DNA from: Actinomycetes bacterium
GTDB lineage: Bacteria; Actinomycetota; Actinomycetes; Mycobacteriales; Mycobacteriaceae
NCBI GenBank assembly: GCA_023417985.1
Contig: JAEZDV010000216.1
Location: 1-8,553, forward strand
DNA: 8,553 nt
Reading direction: 5' to 3'
The stretch's first letter is position 1. Every line of letters starts with the position of its first letter. The notes beneath the pieces were generated by a model. The model saw only the letters and a list, made by a program, of their open reading frames with translations. It was not told the DNA's origin and did no database searches. Position numbers and translations under genes: made by a program. This document shows positions 6,466-8,553 of this stretch, piece by piece.

Positions 6466-6485
6466 TCGACGGCCGCGACCGTCGA
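6466..6485 (+). repeat. Inverted repeat TCGACGG-6-CCGTCGA
   Basis: Two perfect seven-base arms (6466-6472 and 6479-6485) flank CCGCGA. If transcription starts a few bases after the TAACAT element, this would be the first structure in the exporter mRNA. It could equally be a repressor operator, since exporter operons of this kind are often controlled by TetR-family proteins. No regulator gene is visible in the window. In GC-rich DNA a 7-base dyad can also arise by chance. Confidence 0.3.
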
Positions 6486-6561
6486 CCGGTCGGCGGCACC
6501 GCCGCAGGCAGGTGACGAAGTCCCGGGTGCAGGACGGGACCGACCTCGACGGTGGGGTGTG

Positions 6562-7608
6562 ATGCTGAGCAATCGTGATCAGGCAGTCGTCGTGGAGGAC
6601 GTTCACAAGTCGTTCGGCGACGTACATGCCCTCGAAGGGATCAGTTTCTCCGCTGCCGCGGGACGGGTCCTCGCGATCCTCGGCCCCAACGGAGCCGGCA
6701 AGACCACGATGGTCAAGGTGCTGTCGACGTTGTTGCGTCCCACCTCCGGACGTGCGGTCGTGGCGGGGCACGACGTCGTCGCAGAGGCTGCCGCGGTGCG
6801 GCGTTCGATCATGATGACCGGGCAGTTCGCAGCGCTCGACGACACTCTGACGGGCCGGGAGAACCTGGTGCTCTTCGGCCGGCTGATGGGTCTCGACAAC
6901 GCGTCGGCGAAACAACGCGCCGACGACCTGCTTGGCGAGTTCGATCTCGTCGACGCCGGTCGCCGTCCGGTGAAGGGCTACTCGGGGGGGATGCGGCGAC
7001 GCGTCGACATCGCCTGCGGACTGGTGGTGCGCCCCCAGGTGGTCTTCCTCGACGAACCGACCACGGGACTCGATCCGCGCAGTCGGCAAGGAGTATGGGC
7101 TCTGGTCTCGGCCCTGAAGAACCAGGGCATCACGGTGCTCCTGACCACCCAATACCTCGAAGAGGCGGATGTACTGAGCGACAACATCATCGTGATCGAC
7201 CGGGGCACCGTCATCGCCGAGGGCACTGCGAACCAACTCAAGGCGTCGGCGGGAGGAAGCTTCTGCGAGATCGTGCCCGTGGAGCCACGCGCGCTCCCGG
7301 CGATCGCGCAGGCTCTCGGCGACATGGTGCCGCCCACGATGCGCACCACGTTCGCTGCCGACGGAGGGGCCGAAGCGGACCGAATCTCGATTCCGGCACC
7401 CGGAGGGGCCACGACGCTCACAGAAGCCCTCCGGCGCCTCGAACCTCTCGACGTCGAACTGGCGGACATCGGGCTGCGCCGGCCCTCGCTCGACGATGTA
7501 TTCCTGCGCCTCACCGGACACACTGCGACGCCCGCGCCGACGGGGGCACCGCCGGACGCCCCGTCCGGAGCGCGGCCCGAGGCGGCGGTGGCCGGGGAAC
7601 TGCCGTGA
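6562..7608 (+). CDS. DrrA-like ABC exporter ATP-binding protein
   Basis: The 348-residue ATPase of an ABC-2 type exporter; it should power export of an unknown substrate, perhaps a lipid or hydrophobic drug. Residues from the ATG: Walker A GPNGAGKT 41-48; Q-loop Gln88 in MMTGQFAALDD; TGREN 97-101; signature SGGMRRR 141-147; Walker B VVFLDEP 160-166 with Glu165; TTGLDPRSR next. The switch position, usually His, is Gln197 in LLTTQYLEEAD, a substitution I know from the daunorubicin exporter ATPase DrrA. The C-terminal domain ends in the DrrA-like RPSLDDVFLRLTGH (307-320). A Pro/Ala-rich tail of 28 residues (321-348) follows, making it longer than typical (about 310-330). ATG 6562 is preferred to the adjacent GTG 6559 because GGTGGGG lies just upstream with better spacing. 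The stop overlaps the permease start (GTGA), so the two are probably co-translated. Confidence 0.93.
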   Translation: MLSNRDQAVVVEDVHKSFGDVHALEGISFSAAAGRVLAILGPNGAGKTTMVKVLSTLLRPTSGRAVVAGHDVVAEAAAVRRSIMMTGQFAALDDTLTGRENLVLFGRLMGLDNASAKQRADDLLGEFDLVDAGRRPVKGYSGGMRRRVDIACGLVVRPQVVFLDEPTTGLDPRSRQGVWALVSALKNQGITVLLTTQYLEEADVLSDNIIVIDRGTVIAEGTANQLKASAGGSFCEIVPVEPRALPAIAQALGDMVPPTMRTTFAADGGAEADRISIPAPGGATTLTEALRRLEPLDVELADIGLRRPSLDDVFLRLTGHTATPAPTGAPPDAPSGARPEAAVAGELP

Positions 7609-8447
7609 CCACGCGCACCGATCCCGCAGTCCCCGACGGTTCGCCGCGTCCCGCGCAGGGCGGTGCACCCGGAGCAGAACATCGCCGGGTCGTACCGGCC
7701 GCGCCGACCCAGTGGTGGGTGCTGACCACCCGTTCGCTGCACACGATGGCACGCACGGGCGAACTGGTTGTCGCGGTGATCGCGCCGGTCGTCTTCGGAC
7801 TCGGGTTCTATCTGCCCCTCAAGTTCGTGATGCAGCTACAGGGCATCGACTACGCCCAGTTCCTGATGCCCATCATCGTGTTGCAGTCCATGGCATTCAC
7901 GGCGATCTCGGCAGCTCAGCTCGCGGCCTCGGAGGCGTCCACCGGGCTGATGGCGCGGATGCAGACCATGCCGGTGGTCGCCGGGATGCCGTTGCTCGCC
8001 AGGCTGGCGGCCGGCACCGTCCGGTCGGTGATTTCGCTGATCGCGGCGATCGGATTCGGCTACGCGATCGGGTTCAGGTTCTCGGCGGGAATCGGCCAGG
8101 CGGCACTGTTCTGCGCGACCGCGCTCGCGATCAGTGTGGTGCTGTGTCTGGGCGCCGACGCGATCGGGAGCCTCTCCAAGAGTCCGGAGGCCACGTCCCA
8201 GGCACTGACGCTGCCGCAGCTGATCCTCGGGATGCTCTCGTGCGGGTTCGTGCCGGAGAGCGGTTTCCCCGAATGGATCAGACCATTCGTCCGCAACCAG
8301 CCGATCTCGCAGTTCTCGTTCGCGATGCGGGACATGGCACAGGACGGGGTCACGTGGGAGGTGTTCCGGCCGAGCCTGTTCTGGATGCTCGGACTCGCCG
8401 TGGTCTGTATTCCGGCTGCCCTCTGGGCCACGACGAGGAGGGGGTGA
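7605..8447 (+). CDS. ABC-2 type exporter permease (DrrB-like)
   Basis: Membrane subunit of the ABC exporter, 280 residues. The start is GTG at 7605, overlapping the ATPase stop as GTGA; the reading frame is open well upstream, but that part lies within the ATPase gene and is not membrane-like. Residues 1-36 are a polar Pro/Ala-rich cytoplasmic stretch. About six hydrophobic segments follow: roughly 53-71, 84-104, 126-154 (long, perhaps interrupted), 163-184, 198-216 and 258-275. Between the second and third lies EASTGLMARMQTMPVVAGMP, the ABC-2 coupling-helix region. NQPISQFSFAMRDM at 231-244 corresponds to the conserved NP-containing segment before the last helix. This pattern and length (family about 250-290) match the DrrB/DrrC permeases. 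Similarity to a named exporter of known substrate cannot be settled from sequence reading alone. Confidence 0.9.
   Translation: MTTRTDPAVPDGSPRPAQGGAPGAEHRRVVPAAPTQWWVLTTRSLHTMARTGELVVAVIAPVVFGLGFYLPLKFVMQLQGIDYAQFLMPIIVLQSMAFTAISAAQLAASEASTGLMARMQTMPVVAGMPLLARLAAGTVRSVISLIAAIGFGYAIGFRFSAGIGQAALFCATALAISVVLCLGADAIGSLSKSPEATSQALTLPQLILGMLSCGFVPESGFPEWIRPFVRNQPISQFSFAMRDMAQDGVTWEVFRPSLFWMLGLAVVCIPAALWATTRRG
8435..8444 (+). promoter_or_regulatory. Ribosome binding site for the downstream partial gene
   Basis: GAGGAGGGGG, 7 bases before the ATG at 8452 and inside the last codons of the first permease gene. It supports that ATG as a real start and indicates tight operon coupling. Confidence 0.75.
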
Positions 8448-8451
8448 GCGC

Positions 8452-8553
8452 ATGACCGATACCGTCGAATCGCGCGACCACGACACCTTCCTGTCTCCGG
8501 TCCCGAACCGTGTGCGTGACGAGAAGTCGTTTTCCGCGTTGTGGGAGCACAGC
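8452..8553 (+). CDS. Probable second ABC-2 permease (only N-terminus in window)
   Basis: Only the first 34 codons are present, beginning MTDTVESRDHDTFLSPVPNR and ending ...SFSALWEHS at the window edge. The visible part is polar and shows no membrane segment or motif, so the protein is not identified by its own sequence. It starts four bases after the first permease's stop with a strong ribosome binding site. DrrABC-type operons carry two permeases after the ATPase, with a polar N-terminus before the first helix. A DrrC-like permease is therefore the best guess; this rests on context. Confidence 0.7.
   Translation, partial: MTDTVESRDHDTFLSPVPNRVRDEKSFSALWEHS

Noticed and set aside
6319..7752. 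A 477-residue open frame opposite the exporter ATPase
   Set aside because: It is antisense to a clear ABC ATPase, Arg/His-rich, with no recognisable motifs: a typical GC-rich shadow frame.
1..8553. tRNA or rRNA genes, CRISPR arrays, insertion sequences, attachment sites
   Set aside because: No cloverleaf, spaced direct repeats, transposase or terminal inverted repeats were seen. The spacers are too short or unstructured for such elements.

Overview
The window is high-GC actinobacterial chromosome. The ribosomal proteins, for example a 101-residue S10 and an L3 carrying a GGCATPGRVFKG segment, look most like Mycobacteriales (Rhodococcus/Nocardia/Mycobacterium type). That placement comes from recalled family resemblance, not from a search.

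Layout. (1) Positions 1-4213, minus strand: the first eight genes of the S10 ribosomal protein operon in standard order, rpsJ-rplC-rplD-rplW-rplB-rpsS-rplV-rpsC. rpsC runs off the left edge. Genes either overlap (ATGA, GTGA and TAGTG junctions) or are separated by 19-38 bases, so this is one tightly coupled transcription unit. Three of the eight (rpsJ, rplW, rpsC) start with GTG. (2) Positions 4214-4678: 465 bases without a credible gene. The part next to rpsJ would be the 5' leader of the operon mRNA and contains three overlapping, mutually exclusive short hairpins. (3) Positions 4679-6340, minus strand: a 553-residue amidase-signature hydrolase with a twin-arginine signal peptide. (4) Positions 6341-6558: a divergent intergenic region with small dyads and one TANNNT-type -10 candidate. 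(5) Positions 6562-8553, plus strand: a DrrABC-like ABC exporter of the ABC-2 class, made of an ATPase, a first permease overlapping it by GTGA, and the start of what is probably a second permease, cut by the right edge.

How the parts fit. The ribosomal genes build the core of both subunits: the S10/S3/S19 head of 30S, and L2, L3, L4, L22 and L23 around the peptidyl-transferase centre and exit tunnel. The exporter genes form one operon for an unknown substrate, most likely a lipid or hydrophobic small molecule or drug. The amidase shares a strand with the ribosomal operon but is separated from it by the long spacer; there is no sequence sign that it works with either neighbour.

Overall this is mostly ordinary core genome next to an accessory-type transporter. 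I see no convincing undescribed multi-gene system. The points most worth checking are the rpsJ leader structure and the exported amidase with the divergent promoter region behind it.
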